A DNA stretch of 64,000 nucleotides from Xanthomonas sp. DAR 35659. GTDB taxonomy: Bacteria; Pseudomonadota; Gammaproteobacteria; Xanthomonadales; Xanthomonadaceae. Location of the stretch: assembly GCF_041242975.1 (NCBI RefSeq), contig NZ_CP162488.1, positions 2,160,001-2,224,000 on the forward strand, in the 5' to 3' direction. The position numbers were made by a program, and so were the translations under genes. Below are positions 8,807-16,966 of the stretch, in pieces (positions within the stretch are counted from its first letter, which is position 1; every line of letters begins with the position of its first letter). A model generated the notes under the pieces. That model made no database searches and had not been told where the DNA came from. It saw only the letters and a list, made by a program, of their open reading frames with translations.

Positions 8807-9823
8807 TCACGGCTGTCGCGGCGGCTGGCCGTCCTGCGGCACGTCCTCGGCCACCACGTACATGTCGCGTCCGCCGTTCTTGGCCTGGTACAGCGCCGCG
8901 TCGGCGCGCGAGAACCAGTCCTGCCAATGCAGTTCGTCGCACAGCATCGCCGCGCCGAAGGAGACGGTGATGCGGCCGCCGGGACCGCGCAAGGTCTCGC
9001 GTACGACCTGGTGCAGGCGCTCGCTGAAGCGGATCAACTCGTGGCGCGACTGCAGCCGCGCCACCACCACGAACTCCTCGCCACCGAAGCGGAAGACTTC
9101 GTCCGGCGCGCGCACCTCGAAGCGCAGCAGCGCCGCCAGTTCGGCCAGGGTCGCGTCGCCGGCGGCGTGGCCGTAGAGATCGTTGATCACCTTGAAGTGG
9201 TCGATGTCCAGGACCACCAACCCGTGCCGACGTTGCTTGCGACGCGGATCGGCCATGCGCTGCGACAGGCTGCGCTCGAGCATGCGCCGGTTCGGCAACC
9301 CGGTCAGCGCGTCGTGCGACGCCAGTTGTTCCAGGCGCAGGCGATCCTCCTCCAGGCGCAGCGACAGCATGTAGCCCAGGCCGGTGATCAGCAGCGACAC
9401 CGCGATCAGCGAGAAAGCGAGTTCGGTGCCGGGGATCGCGCCCGGGCCGCTCGAGGTGAACAGCAGGATCACGATCAAGGTGACGTTACAGGCCAGTCCC
9501 ACATTGCGCGCGACGATGAAGAAATTGCTCATCATCGCCAGGTACAGCCACGGAATCGCGGCCTGATGCAGCGCGTGGCCGACCAGCGCGCTGCCGAGCA
9601 GCCAGCTCAGCGCCAGCAGCGCGTCCATGTGGGTGTCGGCGCGGCGCAGCGCCAGCCACGTCGCCAGCGCCGCCAGCGCGGCCACGCCGATTCCGGCCGC
9701 GGCCATCCACGGCTGCGCGTTCGAGAACTGGTAGATACCGAACAGCAGCAACAGCCCGGCCGTGGTCGGCCCGAGGATCCTGATCAGGCCGAGCCGGAAC
9801 TGGTGCTGCATCGAGACGCTCAC
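8807..9823 (-). CDS. membrane-bound diguanylate cyclase (GGDEF)
   Basis: Makes cyclic-di-GMP from two GTP. It has 338 residues. The N-terminal half has about five hydrophobic segments (for example ILGPTTAGLLLLFGIYQF and AGIGVAALAALATWLAL) and acts as a membrane sensor of unknown signal. The C-terminal half is a GGDEF domain beginning near DALTGLPNRRMLE. The active site is GGEEF (RFGGEEFVVVARL). The inhibitory I-site RxxD is intact five residues before it (RAPD-EVFRF-GGEEF), so product inhibition is expected. It is transcribed alone and convergent with the efflux operon. Confidence 0.92.
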   Translation of the reverse strand: MSVSMQHQFRLGLIRILGPTTAGLLLLFGIYQFSNAQPWMAAAGIGVAALAALATWLALRRADTHMDALLALSWLLGSALVGHALHQAAIPWLYLAMMSNFFIVARNVGLACNVTLIVILLFTSSGPGAIPGTELAFSLIAVSLLITGLGYMLSLRLEEDRLRLEQLASHDALTGLPNRRMLERSLSQRMADPRRKQRRHGLVVLDIDHFKVINDLYGHAAGDATLAELAALLRFEVRAPDEVFRFGGEEFVVVARLQSRHELIRFSERLHQVVRETLRGPGGRITVSFGAAMLCDELHWQDWFSRADAALYQAKNGGRDMYVVAEDVPQDGQPPRQP

Positions 9824-9941
9824 GGCGGCAGCAGATCCAGGTCGGCGCGCACGGTCCGACGGCGGCCGTTGGCCGCTGGCCGGCGGCGCTGGTAGAGCGG
9901 GGCGTGCGTGCGCATGAACGGCCGGCGTGGTGGCGACGCGG

Positions 9942-10115
9942 TTACGGTTCGGCGCTGCCGAGCAATCGCAGCCCCTCTGGCTTCAGCGCAAGGTCGCCGT
10001 CCTCGCCCTGCGCGGCATAGCCCTGCCGCACCGCCCAGTTCGCCTCCTCCTCGCTGACCGGGGTGGTGGCATGGATGTCGTGCAGGATGCGAAGCTGGTC
10101 GCGGGTCAATTGCAT
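9942..10115 (-). CDS. small conserved-looking protein of unknown function
   Basis: A 57-residue protein starting MQLTRDQLRILHDIHATTPV and ending GLRLLGSAEP. It is acidic, without signal peptide or membrane span. The ATG at 10113-10115 is chosen because the upstream reading frame is Arg/Ser/Thr-rich and looks non-coding. The helical N-terminus and the phrase EEEANWAVRQGYAAQ-EDGDLALKPEGLRLL resemble a small winged-helix-like fold, but I cannot name a family. It lies between the GGDEF gene and a gene-poor region, on the same strand as the GGDEF gene and 118 bases upstream of it. Confidence 0.55.
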   Translation of the reverse strand: MQLTRDQLRILHDIHATTPVSEEEANWAVRQGYAAQGEDGDLALKPEGLRLLGSAEP

Positions 10116-10279
10116 GGCGCACCGTGGTCGGCGAATCGAGGGCAATACCGTACAGGCCGAGCGTGATGGGGATGTCGCCGCTGTCGCGGCCATGCACGCC
10201 CTTCGTGCCGTGCCGCCTGCCGGTTGTGACACCGTGCGGACACGCCGCGAGGACATCATCGTAACGCCTGCCGACCCAT

Positions 10280-10400
10280 CATATGTTCACCAGCTGTGCG
10301 GCCGAGGTCATTCCGGGGCTGCTTCAAGGATGCAGGCATCCGCGGCTGGACCATCTTTCCTCGTGCACCGGCAGGCGCCTCGCCTGCCGGTGCGTTTGTG
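10280..10400 (+). ncRNA. candidate small RNA ending in a perfect hairpin (tentative)
   Basis: The segment carries a small hairpin (GGATG-CAGG-CATCC, 10328-10341), then a pyrimidine-rich single-stranded patch TCTTTCCTCG (10354-10363). After that comes a perfect 13-bp stem GCACCGGCAGGCG-CCT-CGCCTGCCGGTGC (10365-10393) followed by GTTTGTGTGT. Small stem, anti-ribosome-site-like CUUUCCUC and a terminal GC-rich hairpin is a common layout for trans-acting small RNAs. The U-tract is weak and I cannot place a promoter with confidence. Confidence 0.3.
10365..10397 (+). terminator. perfect 13-bp GC hairpin, terminator-like
   Basis: GCACCGGCAGGCG (10365-10377), triloop CCT and CGCCTGCCGGTGC (10381-10393), then GTTTG. 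There are no mismatches. No annotated gene on the plus strand lies immediately before it, so what it terminates is open; a small RNA is one possibility. Confidence 0.5.
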
Positions 10401-10702
10401 TGTCCGTCCACGTCCAGGGCGTTCGCGATACGCCAGTCGGTGGCGGTATGCGCCGCGCTGCGATCGGAGATCGGCGCATTGGCCTGAAAGGCTCGCTCAC
10501 TAGCAGGCGGTGCCGCGGTAGCGTAGAGCTGATGGCGCATGCCGTGGACGCGATGGCATCTTCAATCGGACGCGTTTTCCCGCATCTCGCGGTGGCCGTC
10601 GGTAGATGAGGTCGCGGACGCCGAAGGAAACATGGTGGAGCGTCAGGGCACCTGTACGCGGCGATTGGAGTGGGCAAACCGGTCGCGTGGCAAACGCCGG
10701 GC

Positions 10703-10732
10703 AATAAAAAACCCCTGATAAATCAGGGGTTC
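10703..10732 (-). terminator. intrinsic terminator of ssrA
   Basis: On the minus strand, AACCCCTGA, a short loop and TCAGGGGTT form a 9-bp stem followed by a run of six T. It begins about ten bases after the CCA end of tmRNA. This is a textbook Rho-independent terminator. Confidence 0.9.
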
Positions 10733-10738
10733 TCAAGA

Positions 10739-11090
10739 TGGTGGAGGTGGGCGGAATCGAACCGCCGTCCGAAGGCACTCCATCCCCGGCACTACATGCT
10801 TAGCTCATCGTTGGATCTCGCCCCGGAACAGCACGATGTGCGAAGCGCATCCCGGGACCAGCCTGCTTTATTTAGCCAATGGCTGACAGGCAGCCACCAC
10901 CGGCGATTCCGTGATAATGACCCTACGTCGCGAGCACGGACACAAGCGATTTCGGGGCTAGGCCTTAAGCGGCCAGAGCGTAGTTGTCGTCGTTGGCAAC
11001 TATAAGTTTGCGGCTGGATTTACGAGGAAAGCTGCCCCCTCGGCATGCGCCAAGCGATTTTGCAACCCCCGTCGAAACCAGTGCACCCCC
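10739..11090 (-). ncRNA. ssrA: transfer-messenger RNA (tmRNA, ssrA)
   Basis: The RNA that rescues stalled ribosomes and tags the nascent chain for proteolysis. The 5' end GGGGGTG (reading down from 11090) pairs over seven bases with CACCTCC next to the discriminator and CCA at 10739, giving the tRNA-like acceptor stem. The T-arm contains GATTCCGCC. The internal tag frame (10965-10997, minus strand) encodes ANDDNYALAA followed by TAA, the expected hydrophobic-Ala-Ala ending. The length is about 352 nt, normal for a one-piece tmRNA. Its partner smpB lies 3.7 kb away on the same strand. The CCA is encoded. Confidence 0.97.
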
Positions 11091-11119
11091 GGGGACAACG
11101 TCAAACGCTGACGTCGCAC

Positions 11120-11148
11120 AGTGTAGGGATCGGGGAGGGCAGTCACAA
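11120..11148 (-). promoter_or_regulatory. sigma-70-type promoter of ssrA
   Basis: On the minus strand TTGTGA (11143-11148), a 17-base spacer and TACACT (11120-11125). Transcription would start roughly 20-25 bases before the mature tmRNA 5' end, leaving a short leader for RNase P processing. Confidence 0.7.
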
Positions 11149-11237
11149 GTCTTGCGACTGGGGCGGCTTAAGCTGGCTTCACTCGGCGGCCGGCACCGGG
11201 CACGTTCCGAGGGCTCTCCCCCACATGGAGCATCGCG

Positions 11238-14081
11238 ATGGCGACCAGGCAACAGCGCACGCCCGGCGGCGGGCGCGACCGCAAGCGTGCGACCGCGGCA
11301 ACCGCGTCCACCGAACAAGCGGCATCATCGAATACGACCAACGCTGCCGACCCCGCGCCGCCGGCGAAGCGGGGCGACGCGGCCAGGAAGGCGGCGCCGC
11401 CGAACAAGAGCGCTGTCAGGCCGACCCGCGCGCAGTCCACCAAACAAACGGCCGCCAGTGCGGACAAGCGCGGCCGGGAGCGTGTGGCGACGTCGGCCAG
11501 TACCAAGCCTGCGGCGCCCAAGTCGCGAGTGGCGAAGACCGCCAGCGCGGTAGGTGCGGCCAAATACACGCGGCCTGCTTCCGCGGACGCCGCTGTCACC
11601 AAGGCCGGATCCGCCGCGCCGTTGCGGCGCAATCCCAATCCGACCGCCGCGACCAGGCGCGCAGCGCCTGCGTCCGTGGACGCCGACGCCGCGATGGCCG
11701 CCGCCGGGCCGCTCGTCCCGGCGGCGCGCATGCCCCGTCCCAAGGCCACTGGCGAAGGCTCGCTGGCGCAGGGCAGGGCGCGCACGGTCGTCTACATCCA
11801 CGGCATCGGCAACAAGCCGCCGGCCGAGGTGTTGCGCTGCCAGTGGGACCGTGCCCTGTTCGGCCGCGCGATGGGCGAGCGCACACGCATGGCCTACTGG
11901 GTCAACCGCGAACGCTATCCGTCGCCGGAGCCGGGCGACTGCCAGGATCAGGACCGCGGGCCGGTGCTGAACCAGGCCGAGCAGCGCGTGCTGAGCGCGC
12001 TGGGCGTGGTTCCGCAACTGGCCGATCTACGCCAGCTCGCCGACACGCTGGCCGGTAGCGACGCCGAGCGCGCGCGGCTGCACCAACTGCTGGACGAAGT
12101 GGAGACTGCGGCGCCGGCACCAGCCGCGGCGACCGCCGATGTACATGCGCAGGGTGTGATCGACGTGCTCAACCGCGCGCTGCTCAAGCTGATCTCCGCG
12201 GCGCTGCTGCAGGACGTGCACGACTTGTTCTTCGTGCCGGCGCGGCGCACGCAGATGCGCGAGAGCCTGCTGCAGCGCATCCGCGCCGGCGGTGGCCCGT
12301 TCGTGGTGATCGCGCACAGCCAGGGCTCGCTGATCGCCTACGACGTGCTGCGCGAGCTGCAGCCGCAGGAGTGCGAGGTGTCGCTGCTGCTCACGCTCGG
12401 CTCGCCGCTGGGGTTGCCGGTGGTGCGCAGCATGTTCAAGGCGTGGACCGGCACGCCGAAGCTGCCGTTTCCGCCCTGCGTGGCGCGCTGGGTCAACGTC
12501 GCCGAGCGGCGCGACCCGGTGGCCCTGGACGACGATCTCGGCGACGACATCGCCGATGCCGCTGGCCGCTTCCACAACATCGCCGGGTCGAAGATCAACC
12601 CGGATTGGCAGCACAACCCGCATTCCGCCGCCGGCTACCTGTCCATCCCCGACGTGCGCGCCGAGGTGCGGCGCGCGGTGGGGGTGGGCTTCGATCAGCC
12701 GATCGCGCATCCGGTACTGATCAAGGACCTGTCCGACCAGTTGGAGGCGCGCGCGCCAGACTATCGGCATGAAGTACTCATCGAGCTGGAGCGGTTGTCC
12801 GAGGCCGGCGATCCGGCGCAGCGCAAGCATGAGCTGATCGCCGCGTTGCGCACGCTCACCGAGGCCTCCACGGGCCTGCACGGCGAGGCGCTGGATGCGC
12901 AGATCGAACTGGAGGACACCCTGCAGCGCTACGTCTCGGCGCGGTTGACCCGGTTCGAGATCGAGAGCCTGCGCGAGCGCTATCGCGACCTCAACCTGAA
13001 GCGTTTGTGGCGTGATGCCGGCAAGCGCGCGCTGATCTACCAGTCGCGCAGCACTATCCAGGTGGACGCGGCGCAGGTGGCCTATCGCGCGTTAGGCGCC
13101 GGCATCGGCTGGGCGGTGCTGGACAGCGGCATCGCCGCGGCGCATCCGCACTTCCACGCCGCCGGGCAGCCGCCGACGGTGCTGGCCCAATGGGACTGCA
13201 CCCAGCGTGGACGTCCGCGCGCGTTGCGCCCGGGCGAGGCCGGCTTCGACACCCTCGACGGCAATGGCCACGGCACCCACGTGGCCGGCATCATCGCCGG
13301 GCAATGCGCCGCGCCGTTGCCCGGCGCGTTGGCTGCAGCGCCGCTGCAGTTCGCCGCTATGGCGCCGCTGGCGCGGCTGTACGGGCTGAAGGTGCTGGAC
13401 GACGACGGCAACGGCCGCGACTCCTGGATCATCAAGGGCGTGCAGCAGGTGGCCGAACTCAACGAGCGTGCCGGCGAACTGGTGGTGCACGGGGTCAACC
13501 TGAGCCTGGGTGGCTACTTCGATGCCGAGAGCTACGGTTGCGGCTTCACCCCGCTGTGCAACGAACTGCGCCGGCTCTGGCGGCAGGGCGTGGTGGTGGT
13601 GATCGCGGCCGGCAACGACGGCCTGGCCTGGCTGATGCAGGGCGATGGCGAGGCCTACCCGCTGAACCTGGACCTGAGCATCGGCGACCCCGCAAACTTG
13701 GAGGAATCGCTGGCGGTAGGCTCGGTGCACAAGAGCAGCCCGCACAGCTATGGCATTTCGTATTTCTCCTCGCGCGGCCCAACCGCCGATGGCCGCTACA
13801 AGCCCGATCTGGTCGCGCCGGGCGAAAAGATCCTGTCGGCGCACCATGCCTTCGCGCTCGACGAGCCAGGCACCTGGATGGTGGAGATGAGCGGCACCAG
13901 CATGGCCGCGGCGCACGTCTCCGGGCTGCTCGCCGCGTTCCTGTCGGCGCGCCGCGAATTCATCGGCGCCCCGGACCGGGTCAAGCAACTGGTGCTGGCG
14001 CAGTGCCTGGACCTGCAGCGCGATCGCTACATGCAGGGCAGCGGACTGCCGAGTCTGATGCGGATGCTTGGTGGGACGTGA
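11238..14081 (+). CDS. dual-enzyme protein: alpha/beta hydrolase fused to S8 subtilisin-like protease
   Basis: 947 residues in three parts. Residues 1-175 are a low-complexity, Ala/Thr/Lys/Arg/Pro-rich basic tail without a signal peptide. Residues about 180-480 are an alpha/beta hydrolase: oxyanion-side motif VVYIHGIGNKP (184-194), nucleophile Ser361 in AHSQGS, and likely Asp426 (RRDPVALDDDL) and His462 (HNPHSAAGYL). A helical linker follows to about 615. Residues about 620-940 are a subtilase: Asp629 (WAVLDSGIA), His678 (GNGHGTHVAG), oxyanion Asn792 (AAGNDG) and Ser888 (SGTSMAAAHVSG). Both triads look intact. GGAG at 11227-11230 sits seven bases before the ATG. It is divergent from ssrA and stands alone. 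No export signal is seen, so it is either cytoplasmic or exported by a non-Sec route. Its function is unknown. Confidence 0.9.
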   Translation: MATRQQRTPGGGRDRKRATAATASTEQAASSNTTNAADPAPPAKRGDAARKAAPPNKSAVRPTRAQSTKQTAASADKRGRERVATSASTKPAAPKSRVAKTASAVGAAKYTRPASADAAVTKAGSAAPLRRNPNPTAATRRAAPASVDADAAMAAAGPLVPAARMPRPKATGEGSLAQGRARTVVYIHGIGNKPPAEVLRCQWDRALFGRAMGERTRMAYWVNRERYPSPEPGDCQDQDRGPVLNQAEQRVLSALGVVPQLADLRQLADTLAGSDAERARLHQLLDEVETAAPAPAAATADVHAQGVIDVLNRALLKLISAALLQDVHDLFFVPARRTQMRESLLQRIRAGGGPFVVIAHSQGSLIAYDVLRELQPQECEVSLLLTLGSPLGLPVVRSMFKAWTGTPKLPFPPCVARWVNVAERRDPVALDDDLGDDIADAAGRFHNIAGSKINPDWQHNPHSAAGYLSIPDVRAEVRRAVGVGFDQPIAHPVLIKDLSDQLEARAPDYRHEVLIELERLSEAGDPAQRKHELIAALRTLTEASTGLHGEALDAQIELEDTLQRYVSARLTRFEIESLRERYRDLNLKRLWRDAGKRALIYQSRSTIQVDAAQVAYRALGAGIGWAVLDSGIAAAHPHFHAAGQPPTVLAQWDCTQRGRPRALRPGEAGFDTLDGNGHGTHVAGIIAGQCAAPLPGALAAAPLQFAAMAPLARLYGLKVLDDDGNGRDSWIIKGVQQVAELNERAGELVVHGVNLSLGGYFDAESYGCGFTPLCNELRRLWRQGVVVVIAAGNDGLAWLMQGDGEAYPLNLDLSIGDPANLEESLAVGSVHKSSPHSYGISYFSSRGPTADGRYKPDLVAPGEKILSAHHAFALDEPGTWMVEMSGTSMAAAHVSGLLAAFLSARREFIGAPDRVKQLVLAQCLDLQRDRYMQGSGLPSLMRMLGGT

Positions 14082-14763
14082 GTGAGTGTGGGGCCGGGAT
14101 GATCAGCCATTCGGCTGCTGAAAAGCTGGGGATTCGGGATTGGGGATTCGCAACGGCGGTCCCGAGGGCGGTACGGCCTCCCCTGTAGGAGCGGCTTTAG
14201 CCGCGACGCGGTGAGGCCGGAATTGGGGATTCGGGAGTGGGGATTCGCAACGGCGGCTCCCTGGGCGGCACGGCCTTCCTCGTGGGGGCGGCTTAGCCGC
14301 GACGCCGTGAGTCGGGATTGGGAATTCGTGAGTAGGGATTGGCAAAGCGGTTCTCAGGCCGCATCGCCTTTGATATGGGAATCTGCTTTCCGCGTGGGGA
14401 TGAGTGCCAGTTTCGGGATGAGGGCATGAAGCGCGCTGGCGCGCCTTCTGAAACCGTCGCGTCCGAAGTACCGCGATTTCGTCGCGTCGCGGCTGAAGCC
14501 GCTCCCACCAGTGGATTCATGCCGCCGAGGCGCTCTTGCAGCCGCTGAATTTCGGCGTCACTGCGCTGCGCTCGCGGTTGAGCTTGTGCGCGTGAGAGCC
14601 GCTGTTGCGACTCTCCAACGCTGGCTTCCCAATCCCAACCCCGAGCTTAGCGTCTCAAGGCTTAAGCCGCTGCCAGAGAAAAGCCTGGACGGGCGGGAAC
14701 GTGGGGCCAAGCAGGGAGTCCGCGGTTGCGAATCCCAACTCCCGACTCCCCAATCCCCGCCCC
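14082..14763. repeat. repeat-filled gap between protease and smpB
   Basis: About 680 bases without a credible gene. It is built from two dispersed repeat families. The first is REP-like copies of the GTAGGAGCGGCTTTAGCCGCGAC type at 14183-14210, 14281-14309 and, inverted, 14486-14508. The second is stretches of the GGGATTCGGGATTGGGGATTC type near 14128-14152, 14219-14248 and 14311-14340, with the complementary form near 14730-14760. It separates the convergent protease and smpB genes. Confidence 0.75.
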
Positions 14764-15267
14764 TCAGGCATTCTTGTTATGCCGCCGCATGATCCGCTGC
14801 TTGTCGCGTGCCCAATCGCGGTCCTTGGCGGCGTCGCGCTTGTCGTGGTCCTGCTTGCCCTTGGCCAGCGCGATCTCGAGCTTGATCTTGTTCTTGCTCC
14901 AGTACATCGCGGTGGGCACCAGGGTGTAGCCGTCGCGCTCGACCCGGCCGATCAGCTTGTCGATCTCGTGCCGGTGCAGCAGCAGCTTGCGGGTGCGGCG
15001 GTCGTCGGCGACCACGTGGGTGGAGGCCTGGATCAGCGGGGTGAACTGCGCGCCGAACAGGAACAGTTCGCCCTGGCGCACGAACGCATAGCTCTCGCCG
15101 ATGTTGGCGCGGCCGGCGCGGATCGACTTGACCTCCCAGCCCTGCAGGGCCAGGCCCGCCTCGTAGCGGTCCTCCAGGTGGTATTCGTGGCGCGCGCGCT
15201 TGTTCAACGCGATGGTCTTGTTGGCCGTCGCGCCGTTTGCTTTATCCTTGGCGGGTTTCTTGCTCAT
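14764..15267 (-). CDS. smpB: SsrA-binding protein SmpB
   Basis: Partner of tmRNA in trans-translation. It binds the tRNA-like domain and mimics the codon-anticodon arm in the ribosome. It has 167 residues with a short Lys-rich N-terminal extension ([12 protein letters not shown]). The conserved core is [45 protein letters not shown] and the basic C-terminal tail [19 protein letters not shown]. The start at 15265-15267 gives the normal N-terminus; upstream in-frame sequence is unrelated. It is divergent from ratA with about 60 bases between. Confidence 0.97.
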   Translation of the reverse strand: MSKKPAKDKANGATANKTIALNKRARHEYHLEDRYEAGLALQGWEVKSIRAGRANIGESYAFVRQGELFLFGAQFTPLIQASTHVVADDRRTRKLLLHRHEIDKLIGRVERDGYTLVPTAMYWSKNKIKLEIALAKGKQDHDKRDAAKDRDWARDKQRIMRRHNKNA

Positions 15268-15328
15268 CTTGCTATTGTCTCCGATTCGGGGTCCTCCCGA
15301 ACGTCTTGGTCCACTTTCCCCGCACCGA

Positions 15329-15760
15329 ATGCCTATCATCCGCCGCAGCGCCCTGGTCGAACACCCCGCAACGCGCATGTTCGACCTGGTCAATGATGTC
15401 GCCGCCTATCCGCGCCGGTTCGCCTGGTGCGATGCGGCGCACGTGCTCGAGCACAGCGACCAGCTGGTGGTGGCGCGGCTGGACCTGGGGCTTGGCTCGT
15501 TCCGCACCTGGTTCACCACCGAGAACCGGCTGCAACGCCCGGACCGCATCGATATGCTGCTGCGCGATGGCCCGTTCAAGCGCCTGCAGGGCCAATGGGA
15601 GTTCCAGGGGCTCAGCGACCAGGCTAGCAAGGTCAGCCTGATGCTGGACTTCGAGCCGGCCTCGCGACTGCTCGGGCCGGCGCTGGCGCTGGGCTTCCAG
15701 AGCCTGGCCGACCGCATGGTCAACGATTTCGTCCGCGTCGCCGACCGCGAAGACCCGTGA
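15329..15760 (+). CDS. ratA: RatA/COQ10-like START-domain protein
   Basis: 143 residues with a SRPBCC (START/COQ10) fold. It starts [31 protein letters not shown], the usual beginning of the family; AYPRRFAWC and [17 protein letters not shown] are typical. In E. coli the homologue RatA has been described as a ribosome-association toxin, while COQ10 homologues chaperone ubiquinone. The second role may be the general one. The stop overlaps the GTG of the next gene (GTGA at 15757-15760), so the pair ratA-rnfH is coupled as in many gamma-proteobacteria. Confidence 0.93.
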   Translation: MPIIRRSALVEHPATRMFDLVNDVAAYPRRFAWCDAAHVLEHSDQLVVARLDLGLGSFRTWFTTENRLQRPDRIDMLLRDGPFKRLQGQWEFQGLSDQASKVSLMLDFEPASRLLGPALALGFQSLADRMVNDFVRVADREDP

Positions 15761-16020
15761 GCGGGCTGCGGGTCCAGGTGGTGCTGGCCTGGCCGGAGCG
15801 CTTCCTCGCGCGCGACCTGCACCTGCCCGATGGCGCCACCGTCGCCGATGCCGTGGCGGCGGCCGATCTGGCCGAAGCCACGCCAGGAATGCCTTGCGCG
15901 GTGCATGGCAGCATCGCCGCGCCGAACCAACCGTTGCATGACGGCGACCGGGTGGAACTGCTCAGGCCCTTGCTGGCCGATCCGAAGGAAGCGCGGCGCC
16001 GGCGCGCGAAACCGCGCTAG
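15757..16020 (+). CDS. rnfH: RnfH-family ubiquitin-like protein
   Basis: 87-residue beta-grasp protein (RnfH/UPF0125). It begins with GTG overlapping the ratA stop. The core reads VQVVLAWPERFLARDLHLPDGATVADAV, followed by GDRVELLRPLLADPKEARRRRAKPR, the standard ending of the family with a basic tail. Its role is unclear despite the name; linkage with ratA and smpB is widespread. Convergent with bamE. Confidence 0.92.
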   Translation: MSGLRVQVVLAWPERFLARDLHLPDGATVADAVAAADLAEATPGMPCAVHGSIAAPNQPLHDGDRVELLRPLLADPKEARRRRAKPR

Positions 16021-16041
16021 CGCCGCCGCGCCACTGCGCGC

Positions 16042-16440
16042 TTACTCGCCGCGGCGCTGCTTCTTCTTGTCCTTGGCCAGGTTGCGGCCGAACTGACGCA
16101 CGCTGTTCTTGGCCAGTTCCGAATCGCGGTCCGGGAAATAGTCGCCTTCCCAGCGGGTCACGGTGTCGTTGTCGAAGTACACGACGAAGTTCTTGATCTC
16201 GGTCTTGCCCAGGCGATCGACGCGCTCGGTGGAGGTGTAGTCCCAGCGCTGGGCGTGGAACGGATCCGGAATCGACGGCGTGCCCAGCAACGCGCTGACC
16301 TGCTGCTTGCTCTGCCCGACCTTGAGCTGGTCGACGGCCCCCTGCTTGATCAGGTTGCCTTGATAGATGGGCTGCTTGTAGATGATCCCGCAGCCAGCGG
16401 TGGACAGGGCAACAGCGGCGACCAGCAAGAGATTGCGCAT
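16042..16440 (-). CDS. bamE: outer membrane protein assembly factor BamE (SmpA/OmlA)
   Basis: Lipoprotein subunit of the BAM complex, which inserts beta-barrel proteins into the outer membrane. It has 132 residues. The signal peptide ends in the lipobox ALSTAGCGII. The mature part begins YKQPIYQGNLIKQGAVDQLKVGQSKQQVSALLGTP (described in part), the diagnostic BamE sequence, followed by WDYTSTERV. The C-terminus is Lys/Arg-rich (LAKDKKKQRRGE). In Xanthomonas this gene is also called omlA and is divergent from fur with overlapping promoters, as here. Confidence 0.96.
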   Translation of the reverse strand: MRNLLLVAAVALSTAGCGIIYKQPIYQGNLIKQGAVDQLKVGQSKQQVSALLGTPSIPDPFHAQRWDYTSTERVDRLGKTEIKNFVVYFDNDTVTRWEGDYFPDRDSELAKNSVRQFGRNLAKDKKKQRRGE

Positions 16441-16543
16441 CGGGGACAGTACTGAGGGAAATCAGGTCGATGATACACTTCTGACGACCGCCGCGACCCA
16501 TTCCCAGGCAGCTGGCGCTAAACCAGCTATGAACGGAGACGCC
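16441..16543. promoter_or_regulatory. overlapping divergent promoters of bamE and fur
   Basis: On the plus strand TGATACACT (16471-16479) is an extended -10 box (TGnTACACT) for fur. On the minus strand the same region reads TGTATCAT, an extended -10 for bamE. The two -10 boxes share bases, so the transcripts should compete. The -35 matches are weak on both strands. I see no clear Fur box. Confidence 0.55.
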
Positions 16544-16966
16544 ATGGAATCCCACGACCTGCGCAAAGTCGGCCTGAAGGTGACGCATCCGCGGATGCGC
16601 ATCCTGGAGCTGCTCGAGCAGAAATCGGCGCGCCACCACATGACCGCCGAGGAGATCTACCGCCAGCTGCTGGACCACGGCGACGAGATCGGGTTGGCCA
16701 CGGTGTACCGGGTGCTGACCCAGTTCGAGGCGGCCGGGCTGGTGCTCAAGCACAATTTCGAAGGCGGCCAGGCGGTGTACGAACTGGACCGCGGCGGCCA
16801 CCACGACCACATGGTGGACGTGGACACCGGCAACGTCATCGAGTTCGAAAGCGCCGAGATCGAGGAATTGCAGCGCAAGATCGCCGCCGATCACGGCTAT
16901 GAGCTGGAAGAGCACTCGCTGGTGCTGTACGTGCGCAGCAAGCGCCCGGCCGGCAAGAAGGGCTGA
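16544..16966 (+). CDS. fur: ferric uptake regulator Fur
   Basis: Iron-responsive repressor, 140 residues. It starts MESHDLRKVGLKVTHPRMRIL. The ATG at 16544 is chosen because GGAG (16535-16538) lies six bases before it; an ATG at 16529 would add five residues. The winged helix includes HHMTAEEIYRQL and GLATVYRVLTQFEAAGL. Metal-site residues are in ELDRGGHHDHMVDVDTGNVIEF. The CxxC zinc pair common in many Fur proteins is absent after HHDHM (MVDVDTGN), as in other Xanthomonas-type Fur sequences I recall. A monocistronic gene divergent from bamE. Confidence 0.95.
   Translation: MESHDLRKVGLKVTHPRMRILELLEQKSARHHMTAEEIYRQLLDHGDEIGLATVYRVLTQFEAAGLVLKHNFEGGQAVYELDRGGHHDHMVDVDTGNVIEFESAEIEELQRKIAADHGYELEEHSLVLYVRSKRPAGKKG

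Larger units (their letters stand above)
10116..10738. other. gene-poor stretch before the tmRNA 3' end
   Basis: About 620 bases with no supported protein gene. Overlapping frames here are short and of shadow-like composition. It contains a strong 13-bp hairpin (10365-10393), a possible small RNA upstream of that hairpin, and the tmRNA terminator near 10703-10732. This is the side of ssrA where integrating islands usually sit. I see no integrase or direct repeat of the tmRNA 3' end here. Confidence 0.5.

Noticed and set aside
10116..10738. Genomic island at the ssrA 3' end
   Set aside because: No integrase, no direct repeat of the tmRNA 3' end and no composition change; the usual attachment site appears empty within this window.
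10739..11318. Open frames overlapping the tmRNA, including one ending ANDDNYALAA
   Set aside because: That peptide is the tmRNA tag; the region is an RNA gene.
14605..15396. 263-residue plus-strand frame across smpB
   Set aside because: Antisense shadow of smpB; composition lacks any domain.
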